DNA of 64,000 bases. It comes from Mucilaginibacter mallensis (GTDB lineage Bacteria; Bacteroidota; Bacteroidia; Sphingobacteriales; Sphingobacteriaceae). Below, in pieces: positions 35,516 to 43,460 of this stretch. The notes under the pieces are model-generated. The model was not told the origin of the DNA, did not search any database, and saw nothing but the letters and a program-made list of their open reading frames with translations. Location: NCBI RefSeq assembly GCF_900105165.1, contig NZ_LT629740.1, positions 5,766,001-5,830,000 on the forward strand. The letters run 5' to 3'. Within the stretch, counting starts at the first letter, position 1. Every line of letters begins with the position of its first letter. The translations under genes and the position numbers were made by a program.

Positions 35516-36052
35516 GTGAGTAATACATCAACCGAATACGACGCAGTAATTAACACTTGTAGAGGGCTTTTTATAAAAAAGACCCACGACTATGGTACAG
35601 CCTGGCGCATATTGCGCCCGGCATCAATAACCGACCAGATATTTATCAAAGCGCAGCGCATCCGCACACTGGAGGAAAAAAAGGTATCGAAAGTGGATGA
35701 AGATATTACCAGCGAATACATCGGTATTGTGAATTATTGCGTTATGGCTATGCTGCAGCTGGAATGTGGCCCCGAAACACCGGTTGAGCTGCCGGCTGAT
35801 GAGGTAAGCGTTTTGTATGATGAAAAAGTAAAGGAAACAAAGGACCTGATGCTGGCCAAAAACCATGATTATGGCGAGGCCTGGCGCGACATGCGCATCA
35901 GCTCATTAACTGATCTTATTTTAATGAAGATATTACGCGTAAAACAAATTGAAGATAACAAAGGGCTAACACTGGCATCAGAAGGTATAAAAGCTAACTA
36001 CCAGGATATGCTGAACTATGCTGTTTTTGCGTTAATAAAATTGAACCCCTAA
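35516..36052 (+). CDS. DUF1599 family protein
   Basis: A 178-residue soluble protein, using a GTG start at 35516. It consists of two similar halves, each with (T/N)HDYG-AWR and an LI-x-x-K-x-x-R-x-x-x-E pattern: FIKKTHDYGTAWRILRPASI and MLAKNHDYGEAWRDMRISSL. The domain is related to the nucleotide-modification associated domain 1 proteins. It lies directly upstream of the DoxX gene in the order common in Bacteroidota. Its biochemical role is unknown. Confidence 0.85.
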   Translation: MSNTSTEYDAVINTCRGLFIKKTHDYGTAWRILRPASITDQIFIKAQRIRTLEEKKVSKVDEDITSEYIGIVNYCVMAMLQLECGPETPVELPADEVSVLYDEKVKETKDLMLAKNHDYGEAWRDMRISSLTDLILMKILRVKQIEDNKGLTLASEGIKANYQDMLNYAVFALIKLNP

Positions 36053-36076
36053 TCGCGCCTGGTAAGGCTGATTGAT

Positions 36077-37261
36077 ATGGCAAAAAGAAGATCGACAAAA
36101 AAAAATACCGCAGCCCCCGCATGGGTGTGGATACCACGGTTGCTGGTTGGCCTGCTTTTTATTTTTTCAGGGCTGATAAAGGCTAATGATCCGCTGGGCT
36201 TTTCCTATAAATTGCAGGAATATTTTGAGGTGTTCCATATTACCTTTTTAGATGGCCTTGCGCTTACTATGGCCGTGTTTTTATGCGCCATGGAGATGAT
36301 ACTGGGCTTTGCGCTGCTTATTGGCGTGCGCGGCAAGCAGGTGGCCTGGGGCTTGTTGCTGATCATCATCTTTTTCGCGTTCCTGACCTTTTACTCGGCA
36401 TACTTTAAAGTGGTACAAACCTGTGGTTGCTTTGGCGATGCTATTGTGCTTACCCCATGGCAATCGTTCAGCAAGGATCTTGTTCTATTACTGTTGATAC
36501 TGCTATTATTTAAACATCGTGCAAAAATAAACCCGTTGTTTTCACCTAAAACAAGTGATGGCCTTTTAATAATGGCTGTAATACTGTCAATTGGTGTGGG
36601 CTTATATACCTACAACTTTTTACCGGTGCTTGATTTTCTGCCTTATAAAATTGGCGCCAGTATCCCTGACGAGATGAAAACCCCGCCCGGTGCACAGCCT
36701 GATGAGTTTGAGCAGACCTATCACCTGCAAAACAAGGCTAGCCATGCTACCAAAACAATGACCGATAAGGAGTATATCAAAAGTAATATCTGGAAGGATA
36801 ATAACTGGCAAATAGTGGGTCAGCCGGAATCACGTTTGATAAAGAAAGGCTATACGCCGAAAATTCAGGACCTCACTATTAACGACGGACAGCGTAACGA
36901 TTATACCAATGAGCTGCTGAGCAATCCGTTTTACAGCCTTGTGATAGTAGCCTGGGATTTAAACGATAGCAACGCCGATGCCATAAACCGCATTAACGCT
37001 ATGGCTCTGGATCTTATCCATAACTACAATATACGTACGGTATTGCTCACTTCGAGCCCTGCGGGCGTTGCTGAGGCTTTCGCTAAAGAGCATAAGCTGG
37101 TAAGCGAAATATTTTATGTTGATGAAGTGCCGCTTAAGGAAATGGTGCGCGCCAACCCGGGAGTGTTATTATTAAAGAATGGGGTTATCATCAACAAATG
37201 GCATTATCATTCCCTGCCAAAGTATGATGACCTGGTAAAACAATATTTGCAGAAACAATAA
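36077..37261 (+). CDS. DoxX/MauE-type membrane protein (BT_3928 family)
   Basis: A 394-residue protein. The N-terminal half has about five helices, with ARLLVGLLFIFSGLIKANDP-like start (RLLVGLLFIFSGLIKA), FYSAYFKVVQTCGCFGDAI carrying the conserved CGCFG, and LLIMAVILSIGVG. The C-terminal about 200 residues are periplasmic and thioredoxin-like in outline (SLVIVAWDLND, PGVLLLKNGVIINKWHYH) but lack a CXXC motif. Family members may link membrane redox to respiration. It is followed after 1 bp by aroK. Confidence 0.82.
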   Translation: MAKRRSTKKNTAAPAWVWIPRLLVGLLFIFSGLIKANDPLGFSYKLQEYFEVFHITFLDGLALTMAVFLCAMEMILGFALLIGVRGKQVAWGLLLIIIFFAFLTFYSAYFKVVQTCGCFGDAIVLTPWQSFSKDLVLLLLILLLFKHRAKINPLFSPKTSDGLLIMAVILSIGVGLYTYNFLPVLDFLPYKIGASIPDEMKTPPGAQPDEFEQTYHLQNKASHATKTMTDKEYIKSNIWKDNNWQIVGQPESRLIKKGYTPKIQDLTINDGQRNDYTNELLSNPFYSLVIVAWDLNDSNADAINRINAMALDLIHNYNIRTVLLTSSPAGVAEAFAKEHKLVSEIFYVDEVPLKEMVRANPGVLLLKNGVIINKWHYHSLPKYDDLVKQYLQKQ

Positions 37262-37262
37262 G

Positions 37263-37766
37263 ATGGGCCTGATATTTTTTGTAGGATTTATGGGCTGCGG
37301 TAAAACCACCTGGAGCCGCAAGCTTGCCGCTAAACTGGGTTATGAGTTTATTGACCTTGACCATGTGCTTGAGGAACAGGCGGGCATGAGCATAGCTGAA
37401 TATTTTTCAAGTTTTGGCGAAGCATCATTCCGTGAGTTGGAATCAGCCGTATTAAAACAAACCAAATATCCTGAAAACGCGGTAGTATCCACAGGCGGTG
37501 GCCTGCCCTGCTTTTTCGATCATATGGATTGGATGAACGCGAATGGCAAAACAGTTTATATCAAGCTATCGCCCAAAACCCTTGCCGACAGGCTGGAGAA
37601 CGGCAAAGCCAAGCGCCCCCTATTGCGTGATAAACATGGCGAAGAGCTCATCGCCTTTATAACCGATAAACTGGCCGAGCGCGAAGATTTTTACCTCAAA
37701 GCCGCCCTTATAGCCGATGGCCTGCACATGAGCCCGGAATATTTGGAAGAATTGGTGAACTCCTGA
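37263..37766 (+). CDS. aroK: Shikimate kinase
   Basis: A 167-residue kinase of the shikimate pathway, phosphorylating the 3-OH of shikimate. It has the P-loop GFMGCGKTTWSRKLA (residues 8-22), the DxD motif FIDLDHVLEEQAGMSI, the shikimate-binding FREXE-type FRELESAVLK and STGGGLPCF. The LID region is AKRPLLRDKHG. It starts 1 bp after the stop codon of the DoxX gene, so they are cotranscribed. Confidence 0.94.
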   Translation: MGLIFFVGFMGCGKTTWSRKLAAKLGYEFIDLDHVLEEQAGMSIAEYFSSFGEASFRELESAVLKQTKYPENAVVSTGGGLPCFFDHMDWMNANGKTVYIKLSPKTLADRLENGKAKRPLLRDKHGEELIAFITDKLAEREDFYLKAALIADGLHMSPEYLEELVNS

Positions 37767-37770
37767 ATGG

Positions 37771-37830
37771 TCTACACTATGCAAGCCGCTTTTTCCTGTG
37801 AGGTGCCGAAACAAGTTCGGCATGACGGGC
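37771..37830. repeat. REP-like element (copy 2, shortened)
   Basis: CTACACTATGCAAGCCGCT followed by GCCGAA-ACAAG-TTCGGC and ATGACG parallels the right half of the element at 21508-21607. It lies just after the aroK stop and may also end transcription, though no T run is present. Confidence 0.55.
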
Positions 37831-37894
37831 TGTTAGAGTAACATATTTCCTCCATCTAAAAAAACTATCGGTCAATTACATTGTTGCACTCTTT

Positions 37895-38206
37895 ATGGAC
37901 CACAACGTTTATTTACTAGCCACCGACCCAAAAAATGCTTGCAGGGATGTTATTCACTCAAGGGATACCGCTTTAAAGATCAGAGTATTTTGTTTGAGTG
38001 AGGAAAGATTCAGTCCGCATGAAAACGAGATACAGCTGTATGGCTATGCCCATAGTAAATTATATGCTTTTGAAACCATTAACATAGTAGCTGAAGACGC
38101 GCTTGATGTAGTAGGCGCCATACAATGGTATGCCGATTATATGGATTGCCCTGAAATGGAAATACTCCCCGACGACCCCCGCCCAGGCCAAAATATAGCA
38201 ATGTAA
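37895..38206 (+). CDS. Protein of unknown function
   Basis: A 103-residue soluble protein beginning MDHNVYLLATDPKNACRDVI. It is mixed alpha/beta with an acidic, Pro-rich end (ILPDDPRPGQNI). I recognise no motif. Codon use and reading-frame length look like a real gene, and it lies between aroK and tRNA-Val on the same strand. It could be a minor Bacteroidota-specific protein. Confidence 0.6.
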   Translation: MDHNVYLLATDPKNACRDVIHSRDTALKIRVFCLSEERFSPHENEIQLYGYAHSKLYAFETINIVAEDALDVVGAIQWYADYMDCPEMEILPDDPRPGQNIAM

Positions 38207-38277
38207 GTATGTTTTATAGGTGGTAGTCAATTTTAATTGGCTTAAAATCAAACCGATATAAAAAAGTTAAAATATTT

Positions 38278-38308
38278 TTTGAACAATAAGCGAATGCTCC
38301 TATATTTG
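38278..38308 (+). promoter_or_regulatory. Promoter of tRNA-Val
   Basis: TTTG-N19-TATATTTG is an exact match to the Bacteroidota consensus TTTG-N19-TAnnTTTG, 14 bp before the first base of the tRNA. Confidence 0.85.
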
Positions 38309-38322
38309 CAGTCCCAAAACAA

Positions 38323-38397
38323 GGGAGTTTAGCTCAGCTGGTTCAGAGCATCTGCCTTACAAGCAGAGGGTCACTGGTTCGAACCCAGTAACTCCCA
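38323..38397 (+). tRNA. tRNA-Val (anticodon TAC)
   Basis: A complete cloverleaf: acceptor GGGAGTT/AACTCCC with discriminator A, D arm GCTC-AGCTGGTTCAGA-GC region, anticodon arm TCTGC-CTTACAA-GCAGA, and T arm ACTGG-TTCGAAC-CCAGT. The anticodon TAC reads GTA/GTG valine codons. A CCA end is not encoded in full. An integrase gene lies directly downstream, so the 3' end of this tRNA is a plausible integration target. Confidence 0.97.
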
Positions 38398-38403
38398 CAT
38401 AGA

Positions 38404-38431
38404 AAGGTCTTGCAATTGCAAGGCCTTTTTT
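38404..38431 (+). terminator. Terminator of tRNA-Val
   Basis: AAGGTCTTGCAA/TTGCAAGGCCTT is a nearly perfect 12-pair stem (one G-T) running directly into six T. Confidence 0.85.
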
Positions 38432-38454
38432 ACTTAAAAATGGCCTCTACGATA

Positions 38455-38473
38455 GCAAAAACACGGTTTTTGC
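38455..38473. promoter_or_regulatory. Inverted repeat GCAAAAAC-ACG-GTTTTTGC, left recombinase-associated site
   Basis: A perfect 8-3-8 inverted repeat 121 bp before the first integrase start. A copy with one changed base, GCAAAAAC-TGC-GTTTTTGA, lies at 42693-42711, upstream of the second integrase. This is a candidate recombinase binding or element-end site, or a shared operator. A tandem 11-bp direct repeat TGTGTTACAAA/TGTGTTACAAC follows at 38548-38569. Confidence 0.5.
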
Positions 38474-38593
38474 ATCTAAGAATTCTCATCAGAGGCAAGA
38501 CATCCATAACTCAGTTTAGCAACAATTTTTGTCGAACTTCACGGTTTTGTGTTACAAATGTGTTACAACAATTCCATGGCTAATGAAAACGTT

Positions 38594-39955
38594 ATGGCTA
38601 CTTTTAGCATTAAAGTATTTAAACACCACAAAAAGAAGGATGGAACTTACAATGTAAAGATCTCTATTACTCAGGAAAGAAAGAGAGCCTACATTGATAC
38701 CACCCATTATGTGACGGAGAGAAAGCTCTCCAAAGATTACGAGGTGAAGGACACAATCATCCTAAAAGACCTCTACAACACACTTGACGATTACCGTGAA
38801 GCAGTCTCACGGCTCGGCGTTAAGGTCGATTATATGACCGTTGAAGACATTAAAGTGTTTCTGGAAAAACGCTCTCAACGCGTTGATTTTCTTGAATTTT
38901 GTTTACTGCATATCGACAATTTAGTAGCTGAGGGCCGAGGGAAAACAGCAACCGGTTTCCGGACGGTTTATTACTCGCTAATTGATTTCCTAGGTGGGGT
39001 TCGTCTCTTAGCCGAAGAAATTACGCCGCATTTCCTTTTGTCATTTGAGCGCTTTCTGCGGTCGCCGCGTAAGATCACCCGTTTGAATCAGTTCAAAAAA
39101 CAGGTCACCATTATGTCCAAGGGCTCAAGTGATGCAGGCGTGCATAATTATATGCACGATCTACGCACATTGTTTAATGCTGCCCGTAAATACTATAATC
39201 GACCATCGCTCGGTATTGTGCCAATTCAATTTAGCCCATTCAGTGAATATCAGCTGCCCGAACTGAGTGAAACACGCAAACGTAATCTAACTGCGGAGCA
39301 ACTCCGCGCATTTATTAAATTCGAAGCACCGGAATCTGGTCGTATTCGTGTTGCTTATGACCTTTTCCTGCTATCTTTCTATATGTGTGGTATGAATGCC
39401 GTCGATCTTTACAATTGCGACTTTAAAATTAGCAATGGCAGGTTGGAATATGAGCGATCCAAAACCAAAGAAAAACGTAAAGACCGCGCGTTTATCAGCT
39501 TAAAAGTTCCTGAACCGGCTATATCATTAATTAAAAAATATAATAATCGGTTGCGTTTAGAATATTGCGAGATAGGAAATTTAAACAAGGCTCTGAATAA
39601 AGGTCTGAAAACCATAGGTGAATCTATTGGTGTTCCTGATCTTTCCTTTTACTGGGGCCGACACACATTCGGCAATCTTGCGCGCAACAAATGCCGGAAA
39701 TCCAAAGATGACGTGGCCCTTGCGCTAAATCACGTCGATCATGGCCGACGTACCACAGATATTTACCTGGAGAAGGATTGGACTATAGTTGATGAAGTTC
39801 AGGAGGCGGTAATTGCATTCGTAATAAATAGTGAAGCACCACCCCCAAGTGAAGCAAACGAGGTGCCGAGTAAGCCACCAAAAGATATATCAAAAAAATC
39901 AACCATTGCCAATCCAGAGCAACAAAGGAAGGCTATGAAACTTGTGGGGCATTAA
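38594..39955 (+). CDS. Tyrosine recombinase/integrase (Bacteroidota type), copy 1
   Basis: A protein of 453 residues from the ATG at 38594, chosen because the second integrase begins with the same MAT(F/V)S; the open frame goes back to 38549, but a tandem repeat lies there. N-terminal arm-binding region (KDGTYNVKISITQERKRAYI), core-binding SAM-like domain, then catalytic domain: FYMCGMNAVDLY at box I, where the usual Arg is not apparent, RSKTKEKRKDRAFISL with the Lys, FYWGRHTFGNLARN with Arg/His, LNHVDHGRRTTDIYL with the Tyr nucleophile. It sits just downstream of tRNA-Val and a terminator. Its C-terminus has an extra Pro/Ser-rich tail. Confidence 0.9.
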   Translation: MATFSIKVFKHHKKKDGTYNVKISITQERKRAYIDTTHYVTERKLSKDYEVKDTIILKDLYNTLDDYREAVSRLGVKVDYMTVEDIKVFLEKRSQRVDFLEFCLLHIDNLVAEGRGKTATGFRTVYYSLIDFLGGVRLLAEEITPHFLLSFERFLRSPRKITRLNQFKKQVTIMSKGSSDAGVHNYMHDLRTLFNAARKYYNRPSLGIVPIQFSPFSEYQLPELSETRKRNLTAEQLRAFIKFEAPESGRIRVAYDLFLLSFYMCGMNAVDLYNCDFKISNGRLEYERSKTKEKRKDRAFISLKVPEPAISLIKKYNNRLRLEYCEIGNLNKALNKGLKTIGESIGVPDLSFYWGRHTFGNLARNKCRKSKDDVALALNHVDHGRRTTDIYLEKDWTIVDEVQEAVIAFVINSEAPPPSEANEVPSKPPKDISKKSTIANPEQQRKAMKLVGH

Positions 39956-39967
39956 CATAATCATTAC

Positions 39968-40005
39968 AAATTTAAAACAGGCCAAGTTAGGCCTGTTTTA
40001 AATTT
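39968..40005. terminator. Bidirectional terminator between integrase 1 and the AbiEii gene
   Basis: AAATTTAAAACAGGCC and GGCCTGTTTTAAATTT form a perfect 16-pair stem with a six-base loop (AAGTTA); T runs are present on both strands. Confidence 0.9.
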
Positions 40006-40024
40006 CAACGAAGAAAATATTAAA

Positions 40025-40669
40025 TTATCTATTAGCAACTGCGGCTTCTATATCTTCTTTGATAAATACCCACTCCTTATTTTTTAAGCAAATGGGATCT
40101 AAGTCGAGATCGGCTTCAGCAAACTCCGTAAAGTTATTTCGAATTAAAGGTTCATCATGTGTCCATTCAAAACGTTGCTTATGAAGATTGATCATATCAG
40201 TAATGGTATGTTGATTAAGCAGCACGTGTAAATCCCAAAAATCTTTTTTTCTGCCACCTCTTTGCACCACATCTATCTTCATGGCAATTATTTCTTCAAC
40301 AGTTGCCATACGTACCCCATCTTCTTCTATTGCATCTTGAAAAAAGGGGTCCATAGAATAGTATAAATCCAGTTTAATAACGTTATTGGCATCGGTTCCT
40401 ATAAGATAGGATTTTCCCATACCTGGGTTGCCGCCAAATTCGCCGTCTACATGCCCAAAGTTCTTTCTAAGAAATTTTTCAATGGCATCAAAATCGATAG
40501 AACCGTAATTCGCATCTGTAAATAAATCTATATCTACCGATAACCGGTGTCCCAGATACAGACTTAATGCCGTACCGCCTACGAGTCGAAAGTCTATAAG
40601 CTCCTCCGCGCCCATTAAGGTCATCAGGGAGGTTTTTAGCAGGCTACTAACAGTATTCCAATAGAGCAT
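40025..40669 (-). CDS. AbiEii/AbiGii-type nucleotidyltransferase toxin
   Basis: A 214-residue protein of the DNA polymerase beta-like fold. The signature GG-TALSLYLGHRLSVDIDLF has the nucleotide-binding GG (31-32) and the metal-binding DxD pair (Asp46, Asp48). Further features are IAMKIDVVQRGGRKKDFWDL, the typical K(x)7R-GR-KD helix. AbiEii enzymes act as type IV toxins in abortive phage infection, transferring nucleotides to tRNAs or other targets. It starts 1 bp after the HTH antitoxin gene. The pair is flanked by two integrases. Confidence 0.88.
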   Translation of the reverse strand: MLYWNTVSSLLKTSLMTLMGAEELIDFRLVGGTALSLYLGHRLSVDIDLFTDANYGSIDFDAIEKFLRKNFGHVDGEFGGNPGMGKSYLIGTDANNVIKLDLYYSMDPFFQDAIEEDGVRMATVEEIIAMKIDVVQRGGRKKDFWDLHVLLNQHTITDMINLHKQRFEWTHDEPLIRNNFTEFAEADLDLDPICLKNKEWVFIKEDIEAAVANR

Positions 40670-40670
40670 A

Positions 40671-41177
40671 TTATTTTGCTTTGAGGTGTCCCATTACCAG
40701 CATTTTATTATTTGCGATTCGGGTACTGCCAGTAACTTCTTTAATTTTGTCTTTTCCGTAGAACCTGAGAAGTTCTTTTTTTTCATCGTTGTTTCCCCGT
40801 TCAAATATTCGTTGAATAACTGCCTTATACTGATTTTCCCAATCGATCTTAGTGATATCTGTATCCCAAAATAACGTTTTCCGGATAATAGAAAGATCAG
40901 GCAATTCTCCTGAGTTACCTTTTTGTTGTTCTTTCTTAATTTCATAATATGTTTGAAGCAACAACATAGTTCCTTCTTCTAGACCTAAAGCTTTATCAAT
41001 CTTTAAAGAAAGCGCCGTCGTCAATCCGCGCTGACCCTTTGTTATGCCATTTAAAGTCTGAGGATACTCATGTAATGAAAGTGCGAAAGGGCCTTTTTTC
41101 AGATTTCTCTTCTTAAGCTCCCGTTCAAGAATAATTCCTGGATGAATTCCTTTGTATTTTTCAAGTGCAGTTTCCAT
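40671..41177 (-). CDS. HTH antitoxin-like protein with C-terminal DUF6922-like region
   Basis: A 168-residue protein from the ATG at 41177 (METALEKYKGIHPGIILERE). The N-terminal about 75 residues form a HigA/XRE-like helix-turn-helix, with HPGIILERELKKRNLKKGPF and ALSLKIDKALGLEEG. The C-terminal part LPDLSIIRKTLFWDTDITKI plus RFYGKDKIKEVTGS resembles DUF6922, often found with AbiEii-like toxins in Bacteroidota. It is tightly coupled to the toxin gene and probably neutralises it and represses the pair. It is not AbiEi-like (winged helix), so the pair is a variant. A -7 element TATATTTG is only four bases before the ATG. Confidence 0.8.
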   Translation of the reverse strand: METALEKYKGIHPGIILERELKKRNLKKGPFALSLHEYPQTLNGITKGQRGLTTALSLKIDKALGLEEGTMLLLQTYYEIKKEQQKGNSGELPDLSIIRKTLFWDTDITKIDWENQYKAVIQRIFERGNNDEKKELLRFYGKDKIKEVTGSTRIANNKMLVMGHLKAK

Positions 41178-41287
41178 ATTGCAAATATAAGCAAATTTGT
41201 TTATATTGTTATGTTGCACAAATTATATTCTCAATTTCTTATTTTTAATAATTTTTGGACTTAATTGACAGCCAAAAGTTGAATTCT

Positions 41288-42526
41288 TTAATAAGTGAGA
41301 AACTCAACCACTTTCTTCTGTACTTCATCAACGATACCCCAATCCTTATCCAAATAAATGTCAAGAATTCTATGCCTTTGATCAACATGGTTTAAGGTTA
41401 AATCTAGATCATCTTTACTCACTCCACAAGCATTACGGGCTGTATTTGCAAAGGTATGTCTCGCATAATAGAATGTTATATTAGGAATTCCAGTAATCTC
41501 CCGTAATTCCTTCATCCCTTTGCTAAGTGCAGTATCTAAGCCTAAGTTATTTTTATATTTCAGATGTAGTTGCTCCACATATTTATCTAATAATGGCAGC
41601 GCCTCTTCTATAATTTTAATGCTTATAAATGCATTATCTTTTCTTTGACGAACTGTTTTAGAGCGATTATAATTAACCCTTCCATTTTGGAGGTTATCTT
41701 TTTTTAGCTTGTAAATATCAACAGCGTTCATTCCACATAAATAGAAAGAAAGCATAAAGAGATCTTTTGCGAGCTTGGCCCTGCTACCAGGTTCTGTAAT
41801 GCAGTCTCTTATTTTTTTTAATGCATCAATGGAAATGTTTCGCTTCTTAGTTAGAGGGGATGAACCAACCTTGTATTTTTTAAAAGGGTTATGCTCTATT
41901 TGATAAATACCTAAATCTTCATTGTTATAATGTGCCCGGGCGGCGTTAAATAGAGTTCGTAAATCTTTCATATGACTATGTAATCCATTATCACTTAACC
42001 CAGGCTTTTTGATTATAACTTCTAGGCCTGAATGATTTTTCCTTTTCATTATTCTTCCAGTTCGTAAATAGCGCTCATAGGCGAACAGCATATTAGAATT
42101 AATCTCAATTATAGTTACGCATTCTTTCTTAAAATAATCTACTAAACTGTTTCTTATAGTCCTGTGATTATTTGCTGTACCAATTCTGTCTGCTTCTTTT
42201 AGCATAGCTATATGTTCATCACAAAACTTTATAAAGTCTATACTGTCTCCACCTTCAAGATAATTTTTAAGATCGTCGCAAGACATTAATTTAAGTGCTC
42301 TACCGAGTTTACTTATAGTCCGTCGATAATTGTAAATTGTGTCGCTCGTTAAATTATTAATAATTGGATCTGTAATTTTCAACTTGTCATCCAGATGCCG
42401 TTGTGATACGTAATACTGGGTCTTAATAAGTCGCCTTTCGTTCTTATGATGAAGTCTGATTTTTACATTAAAAGTGCCGTCATTCTTTTGTTGTTGTTTG
42501 TAAATTAATGCTGATACTGTTGCCAT
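41288..42526 (-). CDS. Tyrosine recombinase/integrase (Bacteroidota type), copy 2
   Basis: A 412-residue paralogue of the integrase at 38594, in opposite orientation. The domains correspond: NDGTFNVKIRLHHKNERRLI, the SAM-like domain, box I-like FYLCGMNAVDIYKL (again Asn where Arg is usual), NRSKTVRQRKDNAFISIK, FYYARHTFANTARN, LNHVDQRHRILDIYLDKDW with the Tyr. The gene is visibly more AT-rich than copy 1, so the two may have different origins despite their similarity. Both point inward to the AbiEii pair. Confidence 0.9.
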   Translation of the reverse strand: MATVSALIYKQQQKNDGTFNVKIRLHHKNERRLIKTQYYVSQRHLDDKLKITDPIINNLTSDTIYNYRRTISKLGRALKLMSCDDLKNYLEGGDSIDFIKFCDEHIAMLKEADRIGTANNHRTIRNSLVDYFKKECVTIIEINSNMLFAYERYLRTGRIMKRKNHSGLEVIIKKPGLSDNGLHSHMKDLRTLFNAARAHYNNEDLGIYQIEHNPFKKYKVGSSPLTKKRNISIDALKKIRDCITEPGSRAKLAKDLFMLSFYLCGMNAVDIYKLKKDNLQNGRVNYNRSKTVRQRKDNAFISIKIIEEALPLLDKYVEQLHLKYKNNLGLDTALSKGMKELREITGIPNITFYYARHTFANTARNACGVSKDDLDLTLNHVDQRHRILDIYLDKDWGIVDEVQKKVVEFLTY

Positions 42527-42922
42527 GATTATTGATTTAACCGCAAGATTACAGTATTTAAGAAACTGTGACCTCGAATTGAAAAATGGCTAATATGATG
42601 TTAGAAACGATATTTCGTTAAGTTCTACAAGAAAATCTGCTGAACCTGACGTAAAGATTATGAGCGGTCGACTTGGGCTGATAATATCTTGAGCAAAAAC
42701 TGCGTTTTTGACTTGCTTAGAGCTAATTTATGAACATTTTTTTGTTTTTGCAAATAAACCAATGACGGAATGGTGACGGTTTTTCGTTTAATTCAACAAC
42801 ATTTGCTGCTGCTCGCAGTGGTTATTTTTTTAGTCGTTTACTGATTTCCTGTCAGATAATAATTAGCGTACATTGAGCCGGTCAATAAGAAGCCTTAGTT
42901 AAAACAACGTATTTTGGTTTAA
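42527..42922. other. Gap between integrase 2 and the KTSC gene, with recombinase-associated repeats
   Basis: No coding sequence was found. The stretch holds GCAAAAAC-TGC-GTTTTTGA (42693-42711) and a lone half-site GTTTTTGC at 42744-42751. No copy of the tRNA-Val 3' end was found here or elsewhere in the window. This is probably the right border of the element. Confidence 0.4.
42693..42711. promoter_or_regulatory. Inverted repeat GCAAAAAC-TGC-GTTTTTGA, right recombinase-associated site
   Basis: It matches the inverted repeat at 38455-38473 except for the spacer and last base, and lies 167 bp upstream of the second integrase start. Sequence downstream also shows some resemblance (AAGA-TATCAG against AAGAATTCTCATCAG). 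Confidence 0.5.
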
Positions 42923-43123
42923 TCAAGGCGTGACTTCTTTAAAGGGGTATTTACCCTTAATGTGGCGGTTGAACCAAATACCTTTGACCATGGTGGATCG
43001 CATTTCTTTGAATACCTTTTCCGGTACATTGAGGTAATGATAGACTTTTCCCGAGTGATATCGAATCTCCAACGTTTCGTTCGGAGCGTCATAATTATAA
43101 GAGGCTATGACGGCAGAAGGCAT
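42923..43123 (-). CDS. KTSC domain protein
   Basis: A 66-residue protein made of one KTSC-type domain, YDAPNETLEIRYHSGKVYHY and a second half VPEKVFKEMRSTMVKGIWFN. The domain is named for a conserved Lys-Thr-Ser-Cys pattern in other members; here the region reads STMVKGIWFN. It is related in fold to small RNA-binding proteins, but the function is unknown. It lies 2 bp after the gene at 43126 and likely forms an operon with it. Confidence 0.82.
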   Translation of the reverse strand: MPSAVIASYNYDAPNETLEIRYHSGKVYHYLNVPEKVFKEMRSTMVKGIWFNRHIKGKYPFKEVTP

Positions 43124-43125
43124 GA

Positions 43126-43320
43126 TCAGTTTTCGCTTTCCGGTTTTTCTTCCGGGTGTTCCTCGAAATATTGACGTGCACGTTTCAGGCCGGTCGCTAT
43201 AGCGATTCCTTCATCGCCGCTTTCTCCCAAGATCTCGTTGGCGATCTCTACCGCTTTTTCGCGGAGATATTTCGGTTGGTTCTTATATGATGGCGGATAA
43301 TAGCCGTTATACCAGGGCAT
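43126..43320 (-). CDS. Small conserved-looking protein of unknown function
   Basis: A 64-residue acidic protein beginning MPWYNGYYPPSYKNQPKYLR. Helices with EKAVEIANEILGESGDEGIA and a charged C-terminus (FEEHPEEKPESEN) follow. I recall similar short proteins with a MPW-NG-YP-S start, but no function. The KTSC gene follows after 2 bp. The pair could be cargo of the mobile region or belong to the backbone. Confidence 0.65.
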   Translation of the reverse strand: MPWYNGYYPPSYKNQPKYLREKAVEIANEILGESGDEGIAIATGLKRARQYFEEHPEEKPESEN

Positions 43321-43460
43321 AAAACCTCCTTTTAGTAAATAACTATTATGCAGGATATTTGTTTAACACTTATGACACAAATAATAATCGCGGATGACGG
43401 CACTTTTCCGGGCAACAGGCTACCAGCTTTGTTGTATTAGAATGTACTGGACATCCCTTA

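Noticed and set aside
38455-43320. Search for a duplicated tRNA-Val 3' end as the right attachment site
   Set aside because: No second copy of GGTTCGAACCCAGTAACTCC was found, so attR is not supported within the window.
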